Below the pieces are notes generated by a model. It saw only the letters and a list, made by a program, of their open reading frames with translations, was not told the DNA's origin and ran no database searches. From assembly GCA_021769625.1 (NCBI GenBank), contig JAETSN010000038.1, positions 1 to 40,131 of the forward strand: a DNA stretch of 40,131 nucleotides. The letters run 5' to 3'. The stretch comes from [Clostridium] symbiosum. Lineage in GTDB: Bacteria > Bacillota > Clostridia > Lachnospirales > Lachnospiraceae. The translations under genes were made by a program, and so were the position numbers. Shown here piece by piece: positions 1-7,982 of the stretch (position 1 is its first letter; each line of letters starts with the position of its first letter).

Positions 1-1491
1 CTTGTAAAGTATGGTCTGGATACGGGGCTGGTGGAGAAAGAGGACGAAATCTTTACGGTAAACAGGTTGCTGGAGTTGTTTAAACTGGATGAAATGGAAG
101 AAACAGGGGAGAATATTCCTGAAGCGGCAAAGGATGTAAATGGGGAGGAACTTGAAAAAATCCTTGGGGAGATGATGGATTATGCCCATGAAGCGGGTAT
201 ACTGCCGGAGGATGATATCACCCATCGGGATCTGTTTGATACGAAGATCATGAGTATGCTGATGCCGCGTCCGAGTGAAGTGATCAGGAAGTTCCATGCA
301 TTGTATGAGAGATCTCCGAAGGAAGCGACGGATTTCTTTTATAAATTAAGTCAGGATTCGGATTATATCAGGAGATACCGCATTGTAAAAGACCAGAAGT
401 GGGTGGCGCCTACGAAGTATGGCGATCTGGATGTGACGATCAATCTCTCCAAACCGGAGAAAGATCCGAAGGCGATCGCGGCGGCGAAGCTGGCAAAGCA
501 GAGCGGTTATCCGAAATGTCTTTTATGTATGGAAAATGTGGGTTATGCAGGACGGGTGAATCATCCGGCACGGCAAAACCACCGCATTATTCCTGTGACG
601 ATTCAGGACAGCAGATGGGGATTCCAGTATTCTCCGTATGTATATTACAATGAGCATTGTATCGTATTTAACGGCGAGCATGTGCCGATGAAGATCGAGC
701 ACGGGACATTCTGCAAACTGTTTGATTTTGTAAAGCAGTTCCCGCATTATTTTGTGGGTTCTAATGCTGATCTGCCTATCGTGGGCGGTTCCATTTTAAG
801 CCATGATCATTTCCAGGGCGGGCATTATGAGTTTGCGATGGCAAAGGCGCCTGTGGAAAAGAGATTCACGATAAAAGGCTATGAGGATGTGGAAACGGGA
901 ATCGTGAACTGGCCGATGTCGGTCATCCGTTTGAGCAGTGAAAATACGGAACGGATCATCGCGCTGGCGGATCATATTCTGGAGAGCTGGCGGGAATATA
1001 CGGATGAGGATGCATTTATTTATGCTTATACGGACAATGAACCGCATAATACTATAACACCGATCGCGAGAAAACGGGGCGATAAGTTCGAGTTAGATCT
1101 TGTGCTTCGTAATAATATCACTACCGAAGAGCATCCGCTGGGGGTTTACCATCCGCATGCGAAACTGCATCACATTAAGAAAGAAAATATCGGACTGATC
1201 GAGGTGATGGGGCTTGCGGTACTGCCCGCCCGCCTGAAAGGGGAGATGGAACAGCTTTCCGAGGCGATACTGACAGGGAAAGATATCCGGAGCGATGAGG
1301 TGCTGGAGAAGCATGCTGACTGGGTGGAAGAATTTTTGCCGAAATATGAGAAGATCGATGCAGAGAATGTCCATGATATTCTGAGAAAAGAGATCGGGCT
1401 TGTGTTTATGCAGGTATTGGAAGATGCGGGCGTTTATAAGCGGACTGAAGAAGGGCAGAAAGCTTTTATGAAGTTTGTGGAGAGGCTGTAA
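1..1491 (+). CDS. galT: UDP-glucose--hexose-1-phosphate uridylyltransferase, class II (5' end outside window)
   Basis: The protein exchanges UMP between UDP-glucose and galactose-1-phosphate in the cytoplasmic Leloir pathway. The frame is open from base 1. The residues before the GTG at 31 (LVKYGLDTGL) match the usual N-terminus of Firmicutes GalT, so the true start lies a few codons upstream of the window and the gene is partial only at its 5' end. The body matches the class II GalT family along its length (about 490-500 aa): an N-terminal helical part, the CLLCMENVGYAGR segment near nt 520-555, and the nucleotidyl-transfer segment with His-rich SHDHFQGGHY at about nt 800-830. The C-terminal domain carries YHPHAKLHHIKKENIGLIEVMG. 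Upstream neighbours are probably galK or galE, but they are not visible. Identity is secure from the family-specific motifs; the start is not visible. Confidence 0.95.
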   Translation, partial: LVKYGLDTGLVEKEDEIFTVNRLLELFKLDEMEETGENIPEAAKDVNGEELEKILGEMMDYAHEAGILPEDDITHRDLFDTKIMSMLMPRPSEVIRKFHALYERSPKEATDFFYKLSQDSDYIRRYRIVKDQKWVAPTKYGDLDVTINLSKPEKDPKAIAAAKLAKQSGYPKCLLCMENVGYAGRVNHPARQNHRIIPVTIQDSRWGFQYSPYVYYNEHCIVFNGEHVPMKIEHGTFCKLFDFVKQFPHYFVGSNADLPIVGGSILSHDHFQGGHYEFAMAKAPVEKRFTIKGYEDVETGIVNWPMSVIRLSSENTERIIALADHILESWREYTDEDAFIYAYTDNEPHNTITPIARKRGDKFELDLVLRNNITTEEHPLGVYHPHAKLHHIKKENIGLIEVMGLAVLPARLKGEMEQLSEAILTGKDIRSDEVLEKHADWVEEFLPKYEKIDAENVHDILRKEIGLVFMQVLEDAGVYKRTEEGQKAFMKFVERL

Positions 1492-1571
1492 AGCAGGAAT
1501 GATGATTAAGATGTACCGGATGATATGTATATAATGATGCTGGGGGGAGAAAATCCCCCCTCATGTTGTAG

Positions 1572-1600
1572 ATAGAGAGGTGCTTGCAGCATCTTTTTTA
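1572..1600 (+). terminator. Intrinsic terminator after galT
   Basis: GGTGC (1579-1583) pairs with GCATC (1589-1593) around the 5-nt loop TTGCA, with one G-T wobble. The stem can be extended by A-T and G-T pairs into the following run TTTTTT (1594-1599). A second hairpin at 1542-1560 (six G, short A-rich loop, six C) lies just upstream but has no T-run. Confidence 0.6.
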
Positions 1601-1663
1601 ATACATTTTTTTATATAAAGACAGTATATCTGTAAGAAAAATATCGTAATTTACAGGAAAGAC

Positions 1664-1709
1664 TTGCTATAATGTAAAAGGTTTGGATATAATGAGATTA
1701 CTCGAGTAA
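1664..1709 (+). promoter_or_regulatory. Promoter and LacI operator of the regulator gene at 1742
   Basis: TTGCTA (1664-1669) and TATAAT (1688-1693) are separated by 18 nt. The perfect 12-bp palindrome TTACTCGAGTAA lies at 1698-1709, on the expected transcription start. The same palindrome occurs twice in the promoter of the transporter operon downstream, so the regulator probably represses its own gene. An alternative extended -10, TGCTATAAT, lies at 1665-1673. The operator has the central CG typical of LacI-family sites. Confidence 0.75.
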
Positions 1710-1741
1710 CTATAATAGTTCAAGATGAAGGAGGAGAAGAT

Positions 1742-2710
1742 ATGGTATCCATGAAAGACATTGCGAATGCATTGAATTTATCAAGGTGCACAGTGTCGGA
1801 TATATTGAATGATAAATTGGAGCATAGATCTTATAAACCGGAAACAATAGAAATGGTCCGTGCGAAAGCGCAGGAAATGGGCTATATTTCAAACAACATT
1901 GCAAAATCATTAAAAACAGGTTCTACCAGAACTCTGGCGATCGTTGTTCCGCATTTAAGCAATCCTTTTTATACAAATATTATTCAGAAAGTGGAAAAAC
2001 TGGCAAACAGTGAAGATTACAGCCTGATCATATGTACAACGGAAGAAAAACTGGAAAAGGAAAATCATGTTCTGAATATGCTGACAAGCCGGATGGTAGA
2101 TGGCATTTTAATATCGCCGGTTTCTTATGAAAAATCACTTTTGAATAAATATTCTTATAAGATAGTTTGCTTTGATCGGTCAGTGAAAGGCGGAAAATAT
2201 CCTACGGCGCTGTTTGATAATAAGATGGCGGCTGAGGAGATCATGAGAAAGATGTTACAACGTGGCTGCAGAAGACCGTTATTTTTGAATACGGCAAAAT
2301 CCGATTATACGATTCACTGTAGGATGGATGGTTATAAGGAAACATTGGAAAAAGCCGGAATCATATTGGATGAAAAACTTGTTTATTATGATATTTATGA
2401 TAAGAGACAGTCTTATGAGATCATGTGTCATATTCTGGAGCAAAAAGACATACAGTTCGATTCTATTATTCTCGGTACTAATTTTTGCATTTATGGTGTT
2501 TTACGTGCTTTGAAAGAAAAAAGGGGAAAATTTGTCCCAGTAGCAGGCTTTGAGGATTTTGATGGTTCCGAAGTGATAGAAGGAGATTTTATCAAAGCGG
2601 TGCAGCCAGAGGAAAAAATTGGTGAAGAAGCTTTTTATCTGCTTCTTCAGTATCTGAACGGCAAAAAACCTTCGGATGTTTTTTTGAAAACTTACAGTAT
2701 TAAAGGATAA
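1742..2710 (+). CDS. LacI-family transcriptional regulator of the adjacent Lsr-like transport operon
   Basis: 322-aa DNA-binding repressor. Residues 4-60 form the LacI helix-turn-helix and hinge (MKDIANALNLSRCTVSDILN and the later helix ending NNIAKSLKTG). Residues from about 65 form a periplasmic-binding-protein-like effector domain that starts TLAIVVPHLSNPFYTNII. The start at 1742 has GGAGG at 1730-1734, 7 nt upstream; the Met at 1751 is a less well spaced alternative. The gene sits between its own operator (1698-1709) and two identical operators in the promoter of the next operon (2837-2877), which argues strongly for autoregulation and local control. The inducer is presumably the ligand of the importer or a product of it, but nothing in the sequence identifies it. 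Composition is AT-rich like the rest of the unit to 10.4 kb. Confidence 0.9.
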   Translation: MVSMKDIANALNLSRCTVSDILNDKLEHRSYKPETIEMVRAKAQEMGYISNNIAKSLKTGSTRTLAIVVPHLSNPFYTNIIQKVEKLANSEDYSLIICTTEEKLEKENHVLNMLTSRMVDGILISPVSYEKSLLNKYSYKIVCFDRSVKGGKYPTALFDNKMAAEEIMRKMLQRGCRRPLFLNTAKSDYTIHCRMDGYKETLEKAGIILDEKLVYYDIYDKRQSYEIMCHILEQKDIQFDSIILGTNFCIYGVLRALKEKRGKFVPVAGFEDFDGSEVIEGDFIKAVQPEEKIGEEAFYLLLQYLNGKKPSDVFLKTYSIKG

Positions 2711-2827
2711 TAAGTATTTAAAAAGTAATACATCATAAAATGCAGGTATTTTCGAAATAAATATTGTGTAAAATATACAAAAATAGAAACCAAATTTAGG
2801 CGTAATATACAAAGATGCAAAAATGTG

Positions 2828-2880
2828 TTGACATAGTTACTCGAGTAAGTTAAAATAATACATAGTTACTCGAGTAACTA
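2828..2880 (+). promoter_or_regulatory. Strong promoter with two LacI operators for the Lsr-like operon
   Basis: TTGACA (2828-2833) and TAAAAT (2851-2856) are separated by 17 nt. Operator O1, TTACTCGAGTAA (2837-2848), fills the spacer. Operator O2 (2866-2877) covers the expected start and extends to the 18-bp perfect palindrome TAGTTACTCGAGTAACTA (2863-2880). The operator centres are 29 bp apart, just under three helical turns, so two dimers would sit on almost the same face. The layout predicts tight repression by the upstream regulator. The AT-rich stretch 2711-2827 before it shows no gene or clear terminator. Confidence 0.88.
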
Positions 2881-2955
2881 ATATTTTACAAAGATCACGT
2901 TAATTTTAGTATAAGGTGGATGGAATCATGTCTGCTAAATAAGGGAGGCAAAAGA

Positions 2956-4455
2956 ATGAGTGAGCATGTCTTTTTAGAAATGTCAAATATCAGTATGACA
3001 TTTCCGGGGGTAAAAGCTCTTGACCAGGTAAGCTTAAATATCCGTGAGGGAGAAGTGCATGCTTTGATGGGAGAGAACGGAGCTGGAAAATCGACATTGA
3101 TCAAAATCATTTCCGGAGTACAGCAGCCAGATCCGGGGGCAAAGATCCTTATGGATGGAAAGGAAGTTGAATTTCCTAATGTTCATGCAAGCATCAAACT
3201 GGGAATTAATGCGATCCATCAGGATCTGAGCCTGTTTCAGAATCTGACAGTGGCAGAAAATATCTATTTGGGTCGTTCCAAAAAAGGAAAAATAGATTGG
3301 AAAGAATGCGACAGGATCGCAAAAGATGCATTGGAACGATTGTCAGTAGAGATGGACATTCATGAATTACTCGGAAATCTGAGTATGGCAAAACAGCAGT
3401 TAGTGGCAATTGCCCGTGCTATTTCTTTAAGCTCCAGATTGCTGATCATGGATGAGCCGACGGCTACGTTATCTTTCAGCGAAGTGCGGATGTTATATGA
3501 AATCATACAAAAATTGAAAAAGGAAAATATTGCCATTCTTTTTATCAGTCACAAACTGGATGAAGTATTTGAAGTTTCAGACAGAGTTACCGTGCTGAAA
3601 GATGGAAAATATGTCGGCTGTAAGAATATAGAGGAGTTGGATGAGAGTACGCTTGTTCAGATGATGGTGGGCAGATCTGTATCTTATGAGGCATTGAATC
3701 AGGAATCTTATGCAGCAGAAAAAATTCTGGAAGTTAAGAATATTTCCAAAGAAGGTAATTTTAAAGATATTTCTTTTACATTGCACAAAGGAGAAATTTT
3801 AGCCTTTACCGGACTGGTAGGCGCCGGAAGAAGCGAAACGGTCAAAGCGTTATTTGGCTTAAATCCGCCGGATGAGGGAGAAATCTTTATTCATGGAGAG
3901 CGGGTAGAGCTTAAAAAGGTTTCTCAGGCAATGAAGCATAAAATAGCTTTTATTCCGGAAGACAGACATCAGGAAGGCTTGATCCTGAATATGTCAATGA
4001 AGGATAATATCACATTATCTATTCTGACAAGTCTTTTAGACAAGCTGGGCTTTACGAACGGAAGGAAAATAGAGGACATATCAAAAGAATATGTGGATAC
4101 CCTGAACATAAAGCCGGGTCAGATCGAAAAGATGGCAAAGAATTTCAGCGGCGGCAATCAGCAAAAGATAGCGGTGGCCAAATGGCTTGTGACAAAGCCG
4201 GATATTCTGATCATTGATGAACCCACACATGGTGTTGATATTGCGTCGAAGACAGAAATCCATAAACTGCTGAAACGTCTGGCAAAAGAGGGGATGGCTA
4301 TTATTATGGTTTCATCCGAGTGGCAGGAAGTATTTGCGCTCAGCGACCGTGTTCTCGTAATGAGGCATGGAAGAATTGTACATGAGGACTCCACAAAGGA
4401 TGGAGATCAGAATCTGATGATGGAAAAAGCAATTCTTGGGGAGGGGAAAGCATGA
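2956..4455 (+). CDS. CUT2-type ABC importer ATPase (RbsA/LsrA-like), two nucleotide-binding domains
   Basis: 499-aa cytoplasmic ATPase with two fused ABC domains, as is usual for ribose/AI-2/xylose-class importers. Domain 1 has Walker A GENGAGKS at about 39-46, a non-canonical signature LSMAKQQ and Walker B LLIMDEPTATLS. Domain 2 has the degenerate Walker A GLVGAGRSE, the signature FSGGNQQK and Walker B ILIIDEPTHGVD. The start at 2956 is chosen because GGGAGG lies 6-9 nt upstream; an in-frame ATG at 2920 has no such site. It is the first gene of the operon behind the double-operator promoter. Its TGA overlaps the ATG of the next gene (ATGA, 4452-4455), so translation is probably coupled. The ATPase alone does not reveal the substrate. 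Confidence 0.93.
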   Translation: MSEHVFLEMSNISMTFPGVKALDQVSLNIREGEVHALMGENGAGKSTLIKIISGVQQPDPGAKILMDGKEVEFPNVHASIKLGINAIHQDLSLFQNLTVAENIYLGRSKKGKIDWKECDRIAKDALERLSVEMDIHELLGNLSMAKQQLVAIARAISLSSRLLIMDEPTATLSFSEVRMLYEIIQKLKKENIAILFISHKLDEVFEVSDRVTVLKDGKYVGCKNIEELDESTLVQMMVGRSVSYEALNQESYAAEKILEVKNISKEGNFKDISFTLHKGEILAFTGLVGAGRSETVKALFGLNPPDEGEIFIHGERVELKKVSQAMKHKIAFIPEDRHQEGLILNMSMKDNITLSILTSLLDKLGFTNGRKIEDISKEYVDTLNIKPGQIEKMAKNFSGGNQQKIAVAKWLVTKPDILIIDEPTHGVDIASKTEIHKLLKRLAKEGMAIIMVSSEWQEVFALSDRVLVMRHGRIVHEDSTKDGDQNLMMEKAILGEGKA

Positions 4456-5414
4456 AAAAGTTATTGGAGAGAAGGGAGACAAGTGTATTTCTGATATTAG
4501 CAGCTTTATGTATAGGGTTGACGATATATTCACCTGCGTTTTTATCCTATACTAACATTAAAAATGTGCTGGTCAGCAATACTGCTCTGGGAATCATGGC
4601 TGCCGGAATGACATTTATACTGATCACTGCCGGTATTGACGTTTCCGTAGCGAGCCAGATGATGTTTTCTGCGACCTGGCTGGCGCTGCTTGCGGAAACA
4701 CCAATGGGAAATCCTGTAACACTTGTACTGGCAGCCCTTCTGATCGGATTAATAACCGGCGCGGTCAATGGGTTTTTGATCTCACGCTATAATATTCATC
4801 CGATCATTATCACACTAGGTACAAACAGCCTTTACAGAGGCACGATCCTTGTAATAACAAACGGAAGATGGCTGATGAATCTCCCCAAATATTTCACGGC
4901 TTTTTCCAAAACGGTTTTCGGTATCCCGCTGCCTGTCGTATATGCACTGGTGATCTTTCTTGTTTCGGATTATCTGTTAAAAAATACATATTTCGGGCGT
5001 TCTATTTATGCCATGGGCGGAAACCGGGAAGCAGCAAGATATGCCGGCGTGGATTTAAAGAAAACAGTATTTTTAACATACACCTATACAGGGGTTTTAT
5101 GCGGTATTGCCGGCCTGGTATTAGATAGTATTTTAGGCAATTGTCAGCCTTCCGGCTCAAACGGATGGGAGATGAACGTTATCGCGGCGGCTGTTATAGG
5201 GGGAACGAATATTTTAGGCGGATACGGAACAATAGGGGGAACCGTAATAGGAGTTCTGATGATGGGAGTGATCGAAAACGGACTGGTAGTTGCCCATGTT
5301 CCAACGTATTGGCAGAAACTGGTATATGGCCTGATCATTATCGTTACAGTAACGATTGATGTGCTGCGTAAGAAAAAGGCAGATTCCAAAAAGCAGATGA
5401 TCGAAATTGATTAA
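4452..5414 (+). CDS. CUT2-type ABC importer permease 1 (RbsC/LsrC-like)
   Basis: 320-aa integral membrane protein of the BPD_transp_2 family. It has about ten hydrophobic segments and the family hallmarks AAGMTFILITAGIDVSVAS near residues 50-70, NGFLISRYNIHPIIITLGTNSLYRG around 106-130, and GGNREAARYAGV near 190. It forms half of the membrane channel. It overlaps the ATPase gene by four bases and is followed by a second, different permease, so the channel is probably a heterodimer, as in LsrC/LsrD, rather than the homodimer of ribose systems. Confidence 0.92.
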   Translation: MKKLLERRETSVFLILAALCIGLTIYSPAFLSYTNIKNVLVSNTALGIMAAGMTFILITAGIDVSVASQMMFSATWLALLAETPMGNPVTLVLAALLIGLITGAVNGFLISRYNIHPIIITLGTNSLYRGTILVITNGRWLMNLPKYFTAFSKTVFGIPLPVVYALVIFLVSDYLLKNTYFGRSIYAMGGNREAARYAGVDLKKTVFLTYTYTGVLCGIAGLVLDSILGNCQPSGSNGWEMNVIAAAVIGGTNILGGYGTIGGTVIGVLMMGVIENGLVVAHVPTYWQKLVYGLIIIVTVTIDVLRKKKADSKKQMIEID

Positions 5415-5427
5415 GGAGGAAGTTGAA

Positions 5428-6408
5428 ATGGAAAAAATGAAAAAGTTTAAGCTTTCACTGAATGGAATCGTGCTGTCGGCAGCATTTTTGGGGATCATGA
5501 TAATCGGAACGATAGTAAATGAAAATTTTCTGACGATAAGAAATATTTTATCGATTTTTCAGCAGATGCCTGAAATGGGAATTATGGCGATAGGGTTGAC
5601 GATCGTAATCATTACCGGCGGGAATGATCTGGCATCCGGTACTACGATGGGATTGTGTGCAGTAATATCCGGCTTATGTCTGACTTCAGGTATGCCGATT
5701 CCTCTTGCCCTATTGATCAGTGTGGCGGTAGCTGTCATATGCGGATGTATAAATGCTTTTTTAGTAGCAATCATCGGTATACCTCCTATGATTGCTACAC
5801 TGGGAACACAGATGTTCTTTTATGGAGGAGCGCTTGTGCTGAGTAAAGGAAATTCAATCTCAAATATACCGAGAGAATTTTACTTTCTGGGACAGGACAA
5901 AATTGCGGGAGTACCGCTGCAGGCTGTCATATTGATTCTTTTGACTGTCATTCTGGCTGTCGTATTGAAAAGAAGAGTATTTGGAAAACATTTATTTGCG
6001 ATTGGAAATAACTCCAAAGCCAGTGCTTATTCTGGAGTCCAGACAGAAAAGGTATTGTTCATGGCATACATCACCTGTTCGGTACTGTGCTGTATCGCAG
6101 GAAATATACAGGTATCGCGAGTGGCAACCGCGAGAGCGGATATGGGATATTCCTTCTTAATGCCCTGTATTTCAGCAGTTGTTTTAGGCGGTACAAGCAT
6201 TGACGGCGGAGTAGGAGGTGTAGGCGGTACTGTAGTGGGTGTGCTGATCTTTGCGATGATCAGCAATATCATGAATCTGGCGGGAATTTCTTCTTTCTGG
6301 CAGCAGTTGGCAACCGGGGGAATCCTGATCCTTGTAGTAGTATTCAACAAGATTACTGAAAATCATAAATTGCAGCGTAAAAAGAATGCCGGAAAAGCTG
6401 ATAAATAG
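5428..6408 (+). CDS. CUT2-type ABC importer permease 2 (RbsC/LsrD-like)
   Basis: 326-aa multi-pass membrane protein of the same family as permease 1 but clearly diverged from it. Hallmarks are AIGLTIVIITGGNDLASG near residues 52-70, AFLVAIIGIPPMIATLGTQMFFYGG around 115-140, and GNNSKASAYSGV near 195. The start is the ATG at 5428, preceded by AAGGAGGA (5414-5421). The longer TTG-initiated frame from 5407 would put this ribosome binding site inside the gene. The site overlaps the stop codon of permease 1, so the two are tightly coupled. Two non-identical permeases next to one ATPase and one binding protein give the gene order of lsrACDB. Confidence 0.92.
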   Translation: MEKMKKFKLSLNGIVLSAAFLGIMIIGTIVNENFLTIRNILSIFQQMPEMGIMAIGLTIVIITGGNDLASGTTMGLCAVISGLCLTSGMPIPLALLISVAVAVICGCINAFLVAIIGIPPMIATLGTQMFFYGGALVLSKGNSISNIPREFYFLGQDKIAGVPLQAVILILLTVILAVVLKRRVFGKHLFAIGNNSKASAYSGVQTEKVLFMAYITCSVLCCIAGNIQVSRVATARADMGYSFLMPCISAVVLGGTSIDGGVGGVGGTVVGVLIFAMISNIMNLAGISSFWQQLATGGILILVVVFNKITENHKLQRKKNAGKADK

Positions 6409-6476
6409 ATTATCCGGAAGACAGGAAAAAATGGAAGCAATTAACTTAAAATATAAAAAATAAAGGAGGTATGACT

Positions 6477-7535
6477 ATGAAAAAGGGAATTGCGTGGTTA
6501 CTGGTTATGGGAATGTGTGCAGGGCTTCTGGCAGGATGTGGAGGGCAGAGTGATACTGCTCAGGAGGCAGCAGCAGAACCGGGTGCGGAAGTGAGCGAAA
6601 GCGCAGAAGAAGCGTCCGGAGAGAATTCGGGGGGGTATACGATAGCGCTTATTCCGCAGCAGGTAGGTATTCCTTATTTTGAGACATCCGGTGTATGGGG
6701 AGAAAAAGCGGCAGAGGATTTGGGCTGTGAGGTGATCTATACCGGACCGACATCGGGGGATGCTGCAAGCCAGGCGAACATTGTCCAGGATATGATAACA
6801 AGAGGTGTGGACTGTATCGCAATTTCTCCGTTGGATGCAAGTGCTATTGAACCGGTATTAGAACAGGCAAAAGAGGCAGGAATCCTTGTAGTTACCTGGG
6901 ATTCGGATGTAAACAATACGGATCTGCGTGAAGTTTATGTTAACTGCTGTTCTGAGCAGGTACTGGGTGAGCATTTAATGGAACGTTTCGCGCATTACAT
7001 GGGAGAAGAAGGCGACTATGCGATCATAACAAGCGTATTGACAGCACAGAACTGTTCTGCATGGGCAAAATATGCTACGGAATATCAGGAGGCAAATTAT
7101 CCGAATATGCATCAGGTGGCATATGAACCCTGTGATGATGACCAGTCTAAAGCTTATTCCATCACACAGAATCTGATGACTGCTTATCCGGATTTAAAGG
7201 GTGTGTTGGGTGTGACAACTCCGGCACCTCCGGCAGCAGCACAGGCAGTAGGTGAGGCAGGGAAAAACGGCGAAGTTATTGTCAGCGGCGTAGTAGAAGC
7301 TTCAGCGGCAAAAGCATATCTGGAAGATGGTTCCATGCAGGAAGCAAATATCTGGCATCCCGGTAAGCTTGGATATCTGGCAATCTATACAGCAAAAACG
7401 ATCCTGGACGGCGGATCGATCGAAGATGGACAGGATGTGCCGGAAGTTGGAGTGGTTGAAGTAAAAGATGATCAGATCATTATGACAGAACTACTGGATA
7501 TCACAGTGGAAAATGTAGATGATTTTGATTTTTAA
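6477..7535 (+). CDS. LsrB/RhaS-type substrate-binding lipoprotein of the importer
   Basis: 352-aa extracellular solute-binding protein, lipid-anchored. The signal peptide ends at the lipobox LLAGC, with Cys21 as the mature N-terminus, followed by an acidic Ala/Glu/Ser linker to about residue 52. The folded part resembles LsrB: IPQQVGIPYFET, VIYTGPTSGDAASQ, LVVTWDSDV and APPAAAQAV. Compared with E. coli LsrB ligand residues K35, D116, D166, Q167, P220 and A222, this protein has Q61, D142, A190 and Q191, and it keeps the Pro-x-Ala pair near 252-254. Two of six contacts are therefore changed and AI-2 is an unlikely ligand. The ATG at 6477 is chosen over 6471 because AAGGAGGT (6463-6470) is 6 nt from 6477 but touches 6471. 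A hairpin follows the stop. Confidence 0.9.
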   Translation: MKKGIAWLLVMGMCAGLLAGCGGQSDTAQEAAAEPGAEVSESAEEASGENSGGYTIALIPQQVGIPYFETSGVWGEKAAEDLGCEVIYTGPTSGDAASQANIVQDMITRGVDCIAISPLDASAIEPVLEQAKEAGILVVTWDSDVNNTDLREVYVNCCSEQVLGEHLMERFAHYMGEEGDYAIITSVLTAQNCSAWAKYATEYQEANYPNMHQVAYEPCDDDQSKAYSITQNLMTAYPDLKGVLGVTTPAPPAAAQAVGEAGKNGEVIVSGVVEASAAKAYLEDGSMQEANIWHPGKLGYLAIYTAKTILDGGSIEDGQDVPEVGVVEVKDDQIIMTELLDITVENVDDFDF

Positions 7536-7550
7536 GATCTGAAAAAGAAG

Positions 7551-7580
7551 AGGCTGTCGTTCATGAAAATACGACAGCCT
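7551..7580 (+). terminator. Perfect 10-bp hairpin after the binding-protein gene (partial terminator or mRNA stabiliser)
   Basis: AGGCTGTCGT (7551-7560) and ACGACAGCCT (7571-7580) pair perfectly around a 10-nt loop. The T-tract behind it is short and broken (TTATAAAA). It lies within the operon, 22 nt before the next start codon. It could reduce expression of the three downstream genes relative to the binding protein, or protect the upstream mRNA from 3' decay. Confidence 0.6.
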
Positions 7581-7602
7581 TTATAAAAGGAGCAAAAGAG
7601 CT

Positions 7603-7977
7603 ATGAGTGGAAAAAAATCCTGGTATATTGTAGATGGATACCGCCCGCCGGAGAAACAGGGAGGCGCTGATGATTATCAAGGGCATGAGTGTATCATGAT
7701 ATTAAACTGTAATGATGAAGATGCGCATGTAAAGATCGATGTATATTTTATGGATAAGCCGCCGGTACTCGGAATAGATTATACTGCTCCGGCCAGACGG
7801 ATCAGTGCGTTTCGCAGTGATGATGAGAGTGTATTCGGAGAACTGAAATTAGGGATAGGGGAACAGTATTCTTTAAATATCACAAGCGATATTGGAATTG
7901 TTGTACAGTATGGAAGAATGGATATCAATCAACCGAATTTATCATATTTGGCAACGTTAGGATTTGCGGAGGGATAA
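7603..7977 (+). CDS. ASRT-family protein (Anabaena sensory rhodopsin transducer-like)
   Basis: 124-aa soluble protein, the same length as the Anabaena transducer, and recognisable over its whole length: WYIVDGYRPPEKQG at the N-terminus, then HECIMILNCNDEDAHVKIDVYFMDKPP, then YTAPARRISAFR, and VVQYGRMDINQPNLSYLATLGF at the C-terminus. The family is a small beta-sandwich that forms tetramers in Anabaena. Outside the rhodopsin system it has been proposed to be a small-molecule (possibly carbohydrate) binding domain. No rhodopsin gene is present here. It lies between the importer's binding-protein gene and two creatinase-like genes, 5 nt before the first of these, so a role in sensing or handling the imported ligand is plausible (inference). 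AAAGGAG precedes the start. Confidence 0.85.
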   Translation: MSGKKSWYIVDGYRPPEKQGGADDYQGHECIMILNCNDEDAHVKIDVYFMDKPPVLGIDYTAPARRISAFRSDDESVFGELKLGIGEQYSLNITSDIGIVVQYGRMDINQPNLSYLATLGFAEG

Positions 7978-7982
7978 TATAG

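Noticed and set aside
1542-1560. GGGGGGAGAAAATCCCCCC hairpin as the galT terminator
   Set aside because: No T-run follows; the stem at 1579-1593 with TTTTTT behind it is the better terminator.
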